From NCBI RefSeq assembly GCF_001741865.1, contig NZ_CP017148.1, positions 186,001 through 250,000 of the forward strand: a stretch of DNA of 64,000 nucleotides, written 5' to 3'. The notes under the pieces are model-generated. The model was not told the origin of the DNA, did no database searches, and saw nothing but the letters and a program-made list of their open reading frames with translations. This stretch comes from Bosea vaviloviae. GTDB lineage: Bacteria > Pseudomonadota > Alphaproteobacteria > Rhizobiales > Beijerinckiaceae. The translations under genes were made by a program, and so were the position numbers. Below are positions 10,307 to 19,233 of the stretch, piece by piece (the stretch's first letter is position 1; each line of letters starts with the position of its first letter).

Positions 10307-11133
10307 TGAGCTCGCCGTCCCTGCCAACCAGGCGCATCGCCGATTTCTCGCTCGACGGTCGCATCGCGCTCGTCACAGGGGCTGGGCGCGGTATCGGCTT
10401 CTCGATTGCCCGTGGCTTCGCCGAGGCTGGCGCGACGGTCATCATCAACGACGTCAACCCGGCGGCAGCCCAAGCCGCCAGCGATGTCCTGTGCGCAGAT
10501 GGCTACAAGGCCGAGCCGCAGGCCTTCGATGTCACCGACCATCCGGCGGGTGCCGCCGCGATCGACGCCATCGTCGCGCGTCATGGCAAGCTCGACATCC
10601 TGATGAACAATGCCGGCATCCTGATCCGCAAGCCGGTCGAGACGCATGACATGTCCGATTGGGACAAGGTCATCGCGATCAACCTGACCTCGCTTTATGC
10701 GCTTGCCCGAGAGGCGACGCGGCATATGCGCAAGGCCGGCTATGGCCGCATCATCAACACCGCCTCGCTGATGGGTATCTCGTCGCGGCCGGGCGTGATC
10801 TCCTATGTCGCCGCCAAGCATGGCGTCGTCGGCATCACCCGCGCGCTCGCCGCCGAACTCGGCGCCTATGGCATCACCGTCAACGCCATCGGGCCGGGCT
10901 ATATCGAGACCGAGATCAACAAGGCGACGCTCGCCGATGGCCGCTTCCACAAGCAGGTGGTTGACCGCACGCCGTTGGCGCGCTGGGCCTCGCCCGACGA
11001 GTTGGCTGGGCCTGCCGTCTTCCTCGCCTCGGCTGCTGCCGGTTTCGTCTCCGGCCATGTGCTGATGGTCGATGGCGGCATGTCGGCGACGCTGTTCCAG
11101 CCGGAAGTGACCGATCTGGGGCTCGCAGCATGA
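10306..11133 (+). CDS. SDR-family oxidoreductase (gluconate 5-dehydrogenase-like)
   Basis: Classical short-chain dehydrogenase of 275 residues. The cofactor motif is VTGAGRGIGFS, the structural motif MNNAGIL, and the catalytic set is Ser in NTASLMG with YVAAKHG (Tyr and Lys). The tail GFVSGHVLMVDGGMS is typical. The sequence style matches gluconate 5-dehydrogenases, which interconvert keto and hydroxy groups on sugar acids. The start overlaps the preceding stop (TGATG), and the stop overlaps the next start. Confidence 0.87.
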   Translation: MSSPSLPTRRIADFSLDGRIALVTGAGRGIGFSIARGFAEAGATVIINDVNPAAAQAASDVLCADGYKAEPQAFDVTDHPAGAAAIDAIVARHGKLDILMNNAGILIRKPVETHDMSDWDKVIAINLTSLYALAREATRHMRKAGYGRIINTASLMGISSRPGVISYVAAKHGVVGITRALAAELGAYGITVNAIGPGYIETEINKATLADGRFHKQVVDRTPLARWASPDELAGPAVFLASAAAGFVSGHVLMVDGGMSATLFQPEVTDLGLAA

Positions 11134-12272
11134 CGGGCTCGCCCGCTCTCTCCGCCGCGGCCGGGACGGCTGCAATGCCGGCCGTGACCGCGGTCGAGGC
11201 GATGCATTGCCGCATTCCCTTTCCGAACCCGCTCCAGCTCGGCAAGGTGCATATGACGCATCGCGACTATGTCCTGGTCCGCATCCGTCTCGCCGATGGC
11301 GGAACCGGTCATGCGGTCGGCTTCGAGCGCGGCATGCCGCTGCTCGATCTGGTGACGCGGGTCGCGCCCTTCTATGTCGGCCGCTCGCCGGAGATGCGCG
11401 CCGCCGCTCGCCAAGCTGCCGAGGCCGCGACGCCGCCGGCACGCGCCGTGCTGATGCGCGGCATCAGCCTGCTCGACGTCGCGATGTGGGATGCGCTCGG
11501 CCGCGCCCGCGAACTGCCGCTCTGGGCACTGCTCGGCGGGGCGCGGATGCGCGTCCCGGTGATGCCCGTCGTCGGCTATGGCGCCTCGATCGAGGCGGTG
11601 ACCGGCCAATGCGCCGATCTCGCGGGACGCGGCTTCCGCACGATCAAGGTCATGATCAACGGCACCGACACAGTCGCCGACCGAGCCTTGCTGGAAGCCG
11701 TGCGCGGCGCAATGCCGGACGATGTCGCCTTCGGTATCGACGCGCACTGGTCCTGGAAGACGATCGAGGATGCGCTGCCGACCTGCCTCCTGGCGCAGGA
11801 TCTTGGCGCGGCCTTCATCGAGGATCCCTTCCTGCCGCAGCAATGGCGCAATGTCGGGGATCTGCAGGCGCAGATCGGCGTGCCGATCGCTGTCGGCGAG
11901 GACGTCATCGACCGTTATGGCTTCCGCGATCTCGCCGAGTCCGCCCGCATCCTGCGCATCGACGCCTCCGTCAGCGGCGGCGTCACCGGCGCGGTCGAGG
12001 CGCTGCATCTGGCGACGATCATGGATCGCGAGGTCATCCCGCATGTCTTCCCGACGCTGCATGGCCAGCTCGCGGCCGCCTTCCCGGCGATCCGCTGCGT
12101 CGAGATGATCCTGCCCGAGGTTGGCGCCGACCCGATGGACCGCCTGCTCAGCGAGGAGGCGCGCATCGAGGACGGCGACCTGCTGATCTCGGAGGCCCCT
12201 GGCGCGGCGATCGCCTTCGACTGGGATCGCGCGGCGGGTTTTGCGCTGCGCACCGAGCGGGTGGGATCATGA
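11130..12272 (+). CDS. Enolase-superfamily enzyme (mandelate racemase/muconate lactonizing group)
   Basis: A 380-residue protein with a capping domain (residues about 1-125) and a TIM barrel. Predicted metal ligands lie in FGIDAHWSW (Asp), AFIEDPFLP (Glu) and VGEDVID (Glu/Asp). A possible general base His is in IPHVFPTLHG. Members dehydrate, racemise or cycloisomerise carboxylic acids via an enolate. In this context a sugar-acid dehydratase or racemase is plausible, but the specificity is unknown. It overlaps both neighbours by 4 bases (ATGA). Confidence 0.85.
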   Translation: MTGSPALSAAAGTAAMPAVTAVEAMHCRIPFPNPLQLGKVHMTHRDYVLVRIRLADGGTGHAVGFERGMPLLDLVTRVAPFYVGRSPEMRAAARQAAEAATPPARAVLMRGISLLDVAMWDALGRARELPLWALLGGARMRVPVMPVVGYGASIEAVTGQCADLAGRGFRTIKVMINGTDTVADRALLEAVRGAMPDDVAFGIDAHWSWKTIEDALPTCLLAQDLGAAFIEDPFLPQQWRNVGDLQAQIGVPIAVGEDVIDRYGFRDLAESARILRIDASVSGGVTGAVEALHLATIMDREVIPHVFPTLHGQLAAAFPAIRCVEMILPEVGADPMDRLLSEEARIEDGDLLISEAPGAAIAFDWDRAAGFALRTERVGS

Positions 12273-12754
12273 CCATGACCGCCACCCTGCAGCAGGACGT
12301 GACCGTGACGCCACGTTCGATCAGTTTCGGCCATACTGGCTTCATCACACCCGATATCGAGCGCTCCGTCGCCTTCTGGACGAAGGTCCTGGGCTTCCGC
12401 GCCGATCCGATCGGCGAGCGCAGCGCGCCCTGGCTTCAGAGCTTCATCGGCGTTCCCGGCGCGCATATGCGCCTCGTCCATCTCTTCGGCCATGGCGCGC
12501 ATATCGAGTTCATCGAATTCGTCTCGCCGCAGGGCGAGGCGATCCGCCCGGCGGCGAACCAGCCTGGTGCCGCGCATATCTGCCTGCGCGTGACACGACT
12601 TGCAGCGTTGCGACAGGAGATCCTCGACGCCGGCGGCGCGCTTCAGGGCGAGATTAGCGAAATCACCGAAGGCATCGCCAAGGGATTGCGCGGTCTCTTC
12701 ATGCGCGATCCTCACGGCATCCTGATAGAGCTCGTCGAAGTTCCCGAGGAGTAG
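12269..12754 (+). CDS. VOC-family (glyoxalase/dioxygenase fold) protein
   Basis: A 161-residue vicinal-oxygen-chelate protein. It shows the paired beta-alpha-beta repeats, with SFGHTGFITPDIERSVAFWT in the first and AAHICLRV plus FMRDPHGILIELVEV in the second. The final Glu of the last motif and the His in GHTGF are in metal-ligand positions. Such proteins act as isomerases, epimerases, lyases or dioxygenases. The ATG at 12269 overlaps the previous stop (ATGA), so it is part of the same operon. No substrate can be assigned. Confidence 0.82.
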   Translation: MTMTATLQQDVTVTPRSISFGHTGFITPDIERSVAFWTKVLGFRADPIGERSAPWLQSFIGVPGAHMRLVHLFGHGAHIEFIEFVSPQGEAIRPAANQPGAAHICLRVTRLAALRQEILDAGGALQGEISEITEGIAKGLRGLFMRDPHGILIELVEVPEE

Positions 12755-12758
12755 AGCG

Positions 12759-13463
12759 ATGCCCGAGACGAGGTCTCCGATCAAACAGGTCAGCAAGGAC
12801 AATCTGTCCGCCAGGGTCTATGCGCAGATGCGCGGAGCCCTGATGGAAGGTCAGTTCGAGCCAGGCGAGCGCGTCACGATCGCGGCGCTCGCCACGCAGT
12901 TCGGCACCAGCATCACGCCGGTCCGCGAGACGATCTTCCGCCTCGTCAGCGAGCATGCGCTCGAGATGCGTGCTGCGACGGCGGTTCATGTCCCGCGCCT
13001 CGACCCGGCCCGCCTGCGCGAGGTGCAGTTGATCCGCGTCGAGCTCGAAGGGGCGGCAGCCGAGCGGGCAGCACAGAAGATCACGGCCAAACAACTGGCC
13101 GAACTGACCGAGATCCATCAGCGCTTCCTCAAGGCTGCGGCGGTCGATCCGGCGGAGGCGAGCATCCGCAACCGCGACTTCCATTTCGCCCTGCTGCGTG
13201 TCGCCGAACTGCCGATCCTGGAAAGCATCGTCGAGAACGCCTGGGTGCTGATGGGGCCGTTCCTGCGGCTGTTCCACGTCCATATCCCCAAGCGCCAGCT
13301 CGCGACCGAGGAACATCTGCATCACGACATCCTGGAAGCGCTGCGCCGTGGCGACGCCAAGGCTGCACGTCAAGCGATCCAGGACGATATTCGCTGGGGA
13401 AACGTCCTGATCGACGCGCTGGAGCAGCAGAACGAGGAAAAGCGGAAGGTGGTCGCAGGTTGA
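12759..13463 (+). CDS. GntR-family transcriptional regulator, FCD subfamily
   Basis: A 234-residue repressor type. The N-terminal winged helix includes RVYAQMRGALMEGQFEPGER and the recognition region FGTSITPVRETIFRLV. The C-terminal FCD domain has the metal and ligand His/Asp set in NRDFHFALL and EEHLHHDILEAL. It starts 4 bases after the VOC gene and is followed after 160 bases by the ABC transporter genes. Known relatives respond to organic acids or sugar acids. It probably controls this locus through the palindrome near 8262. Confidence 0.88.
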   Translation: MPETRSPIKQVSKDNLSARVYAQMRGALMEGQFEPGERVTIAALATQFGTSITPVRETIFRLVSEHALEMRAATAVHVPRLDPARLREVQLIRVELEGAAAERAAQKITAKQLAELTEIHQRFLKAAAVDPAEASIRNRDFHFALLRVAELPILESIVENAWVLMGPFLRLFHVHIPKRQLATEEHLHHDILEALRRGDAKAARQAIQDDIRWGNVLIDALEQQNEEKRKVVAG

Positions 13464-13622
13464 CGATCGGCGCCCTCGCAGTAGGCCGCACTCGCGTTTG
13501 CCGTCCTGACAGCATCTGACGTGGAGAGACACAGAGACGCTGCGCCCAAGAGCACCGGCTCAACCATCTGCGACCCGGAAAACCGGGCGCTTTCGCCTCA
13601 CGGGGCACATCGGAGGAATGCC

Positions 13623-14855
13623 ATGACTGGAATTTCGAGACGGACGCTGCTGCAGGCGGCATCGGGCGGCGCCGCACTGAATGTGACGCGCAGCTATGCC
13701 CAGACCAAGGAGACGCTGACCTTTGCCGCCGCCCTTTTCGCCGAGGCCGGGCGAGGCGACAAGACGCGCGCCTGGATCGACAAGTTCAACAGGAGCCAGG
13801 ATCGTTATGCCATCGAGCCCGTGGCGATCTCCTTCTCCAAGCTCGCCGACACCGTCTTCACCCAGATGGGCGGCGGCGGCGGACCGGACCTGATCCGCTT
13901 CGACCAGACCGATTTCTTCGCCGCAGTGCCGGCAAACCGCCTGTTTCCGGTCGACGACCTGCTCGACCTCTCGAAATACAAGTTCCAGGCCGCCGACAAG
14001 TTCGTGAAGGTCGACGGCAAGCGCATCGGCATCGCTTTCGAAACCGCAAACTACGCGATGCTCTACAATCCGGAGCTGCTCAAGGGCGGCATGCCGCCGA
14101 AGAATTTCGAGGAGTTCGTCGCGGCCGCCAAGGAGGCCACCGGACGCGGCAAGTTCGGCTATGCCTATCGCGCAACGATGCCGGAGCGCGCCGGCTTCTG
14201 GTTCGACCTGTCGAACTATGTTTACGGCTTCGGCGGCCAGTGGGGCGGCGGCGGCGAGCCAACGCTGAACAGCCCAGAAGTGGTCGAGGCGATCACCCAG
14301 TACAAGCGCGTCTACGACCTTGGTGTCGTGCCGAAGGGCGCGGATGCCGCGACCTACCGGCGCATGTTCTGGGAGGGTAAGATCGCCATGAATGTCGACA
14401 ATGGCGGCGTCGGCGGCATCTTCTCTGCCCAGGCGCCCGACTTCAAGTTCAGCGCCGCACCCTCGCCCTTCCCCAACAAGGCGCAGGGCATCACTCTGAC
14501 CATGCTCGCCTTCAACGCCAACTCCAAGAAAAAGGCGGCCGCGGCCGCCTTCATCGAATGGATGTTGCAGCCCGAGCCGCAGGCCGAACTCCAGTTGCTC
14601 CTGGGCGCTTCCAATGTCGCGACACAGATTCCGCGCGCGGAGGAAGAGTTGAAGAAATACCCTTGGGTCACCGCCTTCGACGCCAACACCCCGAACGGCC
14701 AGCCTTTTCTGGTGCGCTCGCTGGAGAGCAAGACGCTCGATTTCCAGCAGGTCGTCTGCGAGAACGTGCTGCGCTGCCTGATCGGCGGAGAGACGCCCAA
14801 GCAGGTGATGGCCGACGCTCAGGCCCAGGCGCTCAGCCGCATTCTCCGGCGCTGA
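13623..14855 (+). CDS. Carbohydrate ABC transporter, extracellular solute-binding protein (family 1)
   Basis: A 410-residue periplasmic sugar-binding protein. The start MTGISRRTLLQAASGG has a twin-arginine-like leader ending near SYAQ. The mature part has FNRSQDRYAIE, GGGGPDLIRFDQ and the MLYNPELLKGG and FIEWMLQPEPQ segments typical of UgpB/MalE-like proteins. GGAGGAATGCC precedes the ATG at 13623. Two permeases and an ATPase follow with 1-base gaps or overlaps, so this is the importer for the locus. Its sugar or polyol ligand is unknown. Confidence 0.92.
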   Translation: MTGISRRTLLQAASGGAALNVTRSYAQTKETLTFAAALFAEAGRGDKTRAWIDKFNRSQDRYAIEPVAISFSKLADTVFTQMGGGGGPDLIRFDQTDFFAAVPANRLFPVDDLLDLSKYKFQAADKFVKVDGKRIGIAFETANYAMLYNPELLKGGMPPKNFEEFVAAAKEATGRGKFGYAYRATMPERAGFWFDLSNYVYGFGGQWGGGGEPTLNSPEVVEAITQYKRVYDLGVVPKGADAATYRRMFWEGKIAMNVDNGGVGGIFSAQAPDFKFSAAPSPFPNKAQGITLTMLAFNANSKKKAAAAAFIEWMLQPEPQAELQLLLGASNVATQIPRAEEELKKYPWVTAFDANTPNGQPFLVRSLESKTLDFQQVVCENVLRCLIGGETPKQVMADAQAQALSRILRR

Positions 14856-14856
14856 C

Positions 14857-15816
14857 ATGACGGACGCCGCCCTGAGGCAGCCGCAGCTGTCGCGTTCACC
14901 GATCGCGCGGTCCGAAAGGACCGCGCGGCTCGACGGCAATCCGTGGACGCCCTATCTCTTCGCTGCACCCGTGGTGCTCTATCTCCTGCTGTTTCAGGGT
15001 TATCCGCTGCTGCGCGAGCTCATGCTGAGCTTCACGCAGACCTCGCTGCTGACGCCGCAGACCTCGCATTTCGTCGGCATGCGCAATTATGCCGAATTGG
15101 CCGCGCGGCCGGATTTCTGGCGCGTGATTGGCGTGACCGCGCTCTACACCGCCATCTGCGTCGTGCTTGCGATCGCGCTGGGCCTGGGCGCTGCGCTCTT
15201 GCTCGACCGGCCGTTCCGGGGGCGCGGCATCGCGCGTGCCCTCGTCACCATTCCCTGGGCGGCGCCACCGGTCGCGGTCGCCACCGTCTTCGCCTGGACG
15301 CTGAATGCGCAATACGGCATCTTCAATCACTGGCTGAAGCTACTGGATCTCGAGATCGGCTATGAGAGCTGGCTCGACAATCCCAGGCTCGCATTGCCTG
15401 CGATCCTCTTCACCACGATCTGGCAGATCTTCCCCTTCTCCTCGGTCGTGCTGCTTGCCGCGCTCCAGGGTGTCTCGGAAGAGGTCCGCGAGGCCGCCCA
15501 GATCGATGGAGCCGACAAGCTCAGCATCTTCAAGGTCGCAGTCTGGCCGACGATCCGGCCGACCGTCGCTCTGCTCGTGCTCTTCGTCACGATCTGGTCG
15601 CTGCGGCGCTTCGACCTGATCTGGGTGATGACGCAGGGCGGGCCGATCGGCGCGACCAAGACGCTCGTCATCGAACTCTACACCCGCGCCTTCGTTGCAC
15701 GTGAACTCGGCGAGGCGGCTGCCGTCGGCATGGTCGGGCTCTCGATCGCGCTCGTGGTCACGGTGGTCTATTTCTGGGCGACGCAGCGCGCCGAACGGGC
15801 GGAGGGCCGCAGCTGA
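14857..15816 (+). CDS. Carbohydrate ABC transporter permease (MalF/UgpA-like)
   Basis: A 319-residue inner-membrane protein with about six hydrophobic segments; the first is at PYLFAAPVVLYLLLFQGYPL. The cytoplasmic coupling (EAA) loop is EEVREAAQIDGADKLSIFKV. It starts one base after the binding-protein stop and overlaps the next permease (TGATG at 15813-15818). It is the MalF-type partner of the heterodimeric channel. Confidence 0.92.
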   Translation: MTDAALRQPQLSRSPIARSERTARLDGNPWTPYLFAAPVVLYLLLFQGYPLLRELMLSFTQTSLLTPQTSHFVGMRNYAELAARPDFWRVIGVTALYTAICVVLAIALGLGAALLLDRPFRGRGIARALVTIPWAAPPVAVATVFAWTLNAQYGIFNHWLKLLDLEIGYESWLDNPRLALPAILFTTIWQIFPFSSVVLLAALQGVSEEVREAAQIDGADKLSIFKVAVWPTIRPTVALLVLFVTIWSLRRFDLIWVMTQGGPIGATKTLVIELYTRAFVARELGEAAAVGMVGLSIALVVTVVYFWATQRAERAEGRS

Positions 15817-16643
15817 TGCGTAGCCCAGCCTCCCACGCCATCCGCATGGCGCTGATCCTGATCCTGCTCAGCGTCTCGGTGTTTCCGATCTACTGGATGG
15901 TCGTCACCTCGCTGACCTCCTCGGCGAACCTCTTCGCCGACACGCCACAGCTGGTTCCCGACCCGGCGCAGGCCTTCAACTACGCCGATACTTTCAGCCA
16001 TACCGGCGTGCTGATCTGGCTGCGCAACAGCGCGATCGTCGCCATCGGCACAATGGTACTCTCGATCCTGCTGGCGATCCTGCCGGCCTATGCGCTGTCG
16101 CGCTTCCGCTTCCGCGGCAAGGGCGCGCTCGGCTTCCTGCTCTTTGCGACGCAGATGCTGCCCGAGGCGATGCTAGTGGTGCCGCTCTATGCGATCTTCG
16201 CCAATCTCGCCTTGCTCGACACGCTGGGCGGGCTGATCCTCGCCAACACCGCCTTCACCGTGCCGGTCATCACCTGGATCCTCAAGGGCGCCATCGACGG
16301 CGTGCCGATGGAGATCGAGGAGGCGGCCCGCGTCGATGGCTGCAGCCGGATCGGCATCGTGCTCCAGGTCGTGGTGCCGGTCGTCGCGCCGACATTGGCG
16401 GCAGCCTCGGTCATCGCCTTCTTCCATGGCTGGAACGAGTACGTCTTCGCCCAGACCCTGGTCTCAAGCCAGTATCTGCGCACGGCCTCCGTCGGCCTCG
16501 CCAGCTTCGTCGGGGAGCTCTCCACCCCGATCCACACCGTCATGGCCATCGGCGTGATGTACACGCTGCCGGCCGTCCTCTTCTACCTCATGGTCCAGCG
16601 CTATGTCGTGGCCGGCATGACCGCCGGCAGCGTCAAGGGCTGA
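15816..16643 (+). CDS. Carbohydrate ABC transporter permease (MalG/UgpE-like)
   Basis: A 275-residue second permease with six predicted membrane helices, beginning ALILILLSVSVFPIYWMVVT. Its EAA loop is MEIEEAARVDGCSRIGIVLQ. It is translationally coupled to the first permease by a one-base overlap, and the ATPase gene follows after 14 bases. FFHGWNEYVFAQTL near the C terminus is typical of MalG-type subunits. Confidence 0.92.
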   Translation: MRSPASHAIRMALILILLSVSVFPIYWMVVTSLTSSANLFADTPQLVPDPAQAFNYADTFSHTGVLIWLRNSAIVAIGTMVLSILLAILPAYALSRFRFRGKGALGFLLFATQMLPEAMLVVPLYAIFANLALLDTLGGLILANTAFTVPVITWILKGAIDGVPMEIEEAARVDGCSRIGIVLQVVVPVVAPTLAAASVIAFFHGWNEYVFAQTLVSSQYLRTASVGLASFVGELSTPIHTVMAIGVMYTLPAVLFYLMVQRYVVAGMTAGSVKG

Positions 16644-16657
16644 GAAAGCGAACAAAA

Positions 16658-17845
16658 ATGGCTTCGATCAAGCTCAACCACGTCGCCAAGCATTTCGGCA
16701 CCAAGGTCGCGATCTCCGATGTCGATCTCGACGTCACCGATGGCGAGTTCCTGGTCCTGCTTGGCCCTTCCGGCTGCGGCAAGTCGACCTTGCTGCGGAT
16801 GCTCGCCGGCCTCGAAACCGTCAGCAGTGGCGAGATCCATCTGGGCGACCGTCGTGTCGACCAATTGCCGCCGAGCGCGCGCGACATGGCCTTCGTGTTC
16901 CAGTCCTATGCGCTCTATCCGCATATGAGCGTGCGCCGGAACATCGCCTTCCCGCTGATCATGCGGCAGTTCAAATGGTGGTTCCATATTCCGCTCATCG
17001 GCGGCTGGGCCAAGCGCCGGATCGAGCGCTCGCCGGAAGTGGCGGACCTCGTCGAGAAGACCGCCAAGACCTTGTCGCTGACGGAGATGCTCGACCGCTA
17101 CCCGCGCACCTTGTCGGGCGGGCAGCGTCAGCGCGTTGCGCTCGGCCGCGCCATGGTGCGCAAGCCCGAGGTCTTCCTGATGGACGAGCCGCTCTCGAAC
17201 CTCGACGCCAAGCTGCGCACGGCGATGCGCGCCGAGATCACCCGCCTGCACCAGCGCGTCGGCGGCACCTTCGTCTATGTGACGCATGACCAGGTCGAGG
17301 CCATGACCATGGGCACCCGCATCGCTTTGATGCGCGATGGCGTGGTGCAGCAATTCGGCACGCCGCGCGATATCTACACCTCGCCCGCCAATACCTATGT
17401 CGCGCGCTTCATCGGCACCCCGCCGATGAACCTGATCGAGGGCAGCATCGATGCCGGCATGATCAAGCTCGGCGAGGCGAACCTGCCCTTGCCGCATGCC
17501 TTGGCTGCGGCCGATCGCGGGGCCGGGCGCGACCCGGTCCTGCTCGGCATCCGGCCCAACGCGCTGACGCTGGCTGCGCCCGGCGTGCAGGGCCAGCTCG
17601 CCGGCACGGTCAGCCTCGTCGAGCATGTCGGCGCGGAATCGGTCGTCGCCGTCAAGCTGAGCCATGCGGCGACCGCCCATGACGAGGAAGGCGCGGTGGC
17701 GGGCGAGATCATGATCACCACACAGGGCTATAGCGAGCTCAAACCCGGCGACCCGGTCTCGGTCGTGCCGGATCTTTCCGAGGCCGTGTTGTTCTCCCGC
17801 AGCACGGGCGAGCAGCTGCGCGCCGGTCTCGCTTTGGCGGCTTGA
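16658..17845 (+). CDS. Carbohydrate ABC transporter ATPase (UgpC/MsmX-like)
   Basis: A 395-residue energising subunit. Walker A is GPSGCGKST (about residues 36-44), the Q-loop lies in FVFQSYALYPHM, the signature is LSGGQRQRVALGRAM, Walker B is VFLMDEPLSNLD and the switch His is in VTHDQVEA. The C-terminal third forms an OB-fold regulatory domain with IGTPPMNLIEG and LLGIRPNAL. An extra Trp-rich stretch (FKWWFHIPLIGGW, residues about 105-117) sits in the helical domain between Q-loop and signature. It makes the protein longer than typical relatives at that point. Confidence 0.92.
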   Translation: MASIKLNHVAKHFGTKVAISDVDLDVTDGEFLVLLGPSGCGKSTLLRMLAGLETVSSGEIHLGDRRVDQLPPSARDMAFVFQSYALYPHMSVRRNIAFPLIMRQFKWWFHIPLIGGWAKRRIERSPEVADLVEKTAKTLSLTEMLDRYPRTLSGGQRQRVALGRAMVRKPEVFLMDEPLSNLDAKLRTAMRAEITRLHQRVGGTFVYVTHDQVEAMTMGTRIALMRDGVVQQFGTPRDIYTSPANTYVARFIGTPPMNLIEGSIDAGMIKLGEANLPLPHALAAADRGAGRDPVLLGIRPNALTLAAPGVQGQLAGTVSLVEHVGAESVVAVKLSHAATAHDEEGAVAGEIMITTQGYSELKPGDPVSVVPDLSEAVLFSRSTGEQLRAGLALAA

Positions 17846-17859
17846 AGGAGGCCATCCCG

Positions 17860-18891
17860 ATGAAAGGCGTCATCATTCACGCCCCTCGCGATCTCAGGAT
17901 CGAGGATATCGCGGTCGTTGCGCCGCAGGCCGGCCAGGTGCGCATCCGCATCGCTGCCGGGGGCATCTGCGGGTCGGATCTGCATTACTACCAGCATGGC
18001 GGCTTCGGCACGGTGCGGATCAAGCAGCCCATGGCGCTCGGGCACGAGATCGCCGGCGTGATCGAGGAGATCGGCGAGGGCGTCTCGCACCTCGTTCCCG
18101 GCATGCGCGTCGCGGTCAATCCGAGCCAGCCCTGCAATGCCTGCCGCTATTGCCATGAAGGCATGCGCCATCAATGCCTGAACATGCAGTTCATCGGCAG
18201 CGCGATGCGCTTTCCTCATGCCCAGGGCGGCTTCCGGCAAAGCCTGACCGTCAACGCCTATCAGGCGGTGCCGGTCGGCGACAATGTCAGCATGGGCGAA
18301 GCCGCGATGGCCGAGCCCTTCGCCGTCTGCCTGCATGCCGGCAAGCAGGCTGGATCGCTGCTCGGCAAGCGCGTGCTGGTGACGGGCTGCGGGCCGATCG
18401 GCGCGCTCTGCGTCGTGGTCGCGCGCCTGGGCGGAGCGGCCCAGATCGTCGCGACCGATGTCGCGGACGCGCCGCTGGCGACGGCCTTGGCTCTCGGCGC
18501 CACGCAGGCCGTCAACATCGCGGCGCAGCCTGAGGCGCTCGCGGCCTATACCGCCGACAAGGGCAGCTTCGACGTCCTGTTCGAAGCATCGGGCAATGGC
18601 CGCGCTTTGGCGGGCGCTCTCGATGCCATGCGCCCTGGTGGCGTCATCGTGCAGGTCGGGCTCGGCGGCGACATGACCCTGCCGATGAACTTTATCGTCG
18701 CCAAGGAACTGCGCCTGCACGGCACCTTCCGCTTCGATGCCGAATTCCAGCTCGCCGTCGATCTGATGAGCAATGGCCTCGTCGATCTGAAGCCGCTGGT
18801 CAGCGCCACCTTGCCGTTCGAGCGCGCGGTCGAGGCCTTCGAACTCGCCGGGGATCGATCGCGAGCCATGAAGGTGCAGTTGGCATTCTGA
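17860..18891 (+). CDS. Zinc-dependent medium-chain dehydrogenase (L-idonate 5-dehydrogenase/sorbitol dehydrogenase-like)
   Basis: A 343-residue MDR enzyme. Catalytic zinc ligands are Cys in GGICGSDLHYY and the His-Glu of ALGHEIAG. The structural zinc site is the four-Cys lobe CNACRYCHEGMRHQC. NAD binding is at LVTGCGPIGALCVVVARLGG. The ATG at 17860 is fixed by AAGGAGG at 17845-17851; an upstream TTG at 17842 would place that site inside the gene. It is the last gene of the transporter operon and probably oxidises the imported sugar alcohol or sugar acid. Confidence 0.9.
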   Translation: MKGVIIHAPRDLRIEDIAVVAPQAGQVRIRIAAGGICGSDLHYYQHGGFGTVRIKQPMALGHEIAGVIEEIGEGVSHLVPGMRVAVNPSQPCNACRYCHEGMRHQCLNMQFIGSAMRFPHAQGGFRQSLTVNAYQAVPVGDNVSMGEAAMAEPFAVCLHAGKQAGSLLGKRVLVTGCGPIGALCVVVARLGGAAQIVATDVADAPLATALALGATQAVNIAAQPEALAAYTADKGSFDVLFEASGNGRALAGALDAMRPGGVIVQVGLGGDMTLPMNFIVAKELRLHGTFRFDAEFQLAVDLMSNGLVDLKPLVSATLPFERAVEAFELAGDRSRAMKVQLAF

Positions 18892-19233
18892 TCGTAGAGG
18901 CTAACGGCAATGCCCTCGAACACGATGAAGTCGACATGGAATGCATCGAAGTCCTCGAACTGATTGAGGCTTTAGGCACGGTGACACCGGTGCCGAAGCA
19001 GCATCATCAACCATCATGATCTTCGAAACAGCCATTGGCTCAGCACAGCCTCGAATGGGTGCTTCCCCGTCCTCGCGCATGACAATGCGTCGAATGCTGT
19101 CACGTCGGTCCGTCGACTCGGATGATGCGTATGGAAGTGAAGTGGCTTCTCATGTGGAAAGGTCAAGAGACGAAGCAGAAAGACATCTCGCAGCCAGCCT
19201 TGGAGTTGGCGACGCGGTAAATCGACTGAACAC
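18892..19233. other. Intergenic region without recognisable genes
   Basis: About 340 bases between the idonate-type dehydrogenase and the broken chrA. The longest plus-strand frame (19016-19348) has no family resemblance and runs into chrA on the other strand. Base composition is lower in GC than in the neighbouring operons. I see no clear terminator, repeat or RNA here. Confidence 0.45.

Noticed and set aside
11207..12754. 515-residue fusion of an Arg-rich protein with the VOC protein
   Set aside because: The upstream part is a frame shadow of the enolase-superfamily gene; the VOC gene starts at 12269.
18892..19233. Short plus-strand frames after the idonate-type dehydrogenase
   Set aside because: No ribosome-binding site or family similarity, and they overlap the chrA C terminus.
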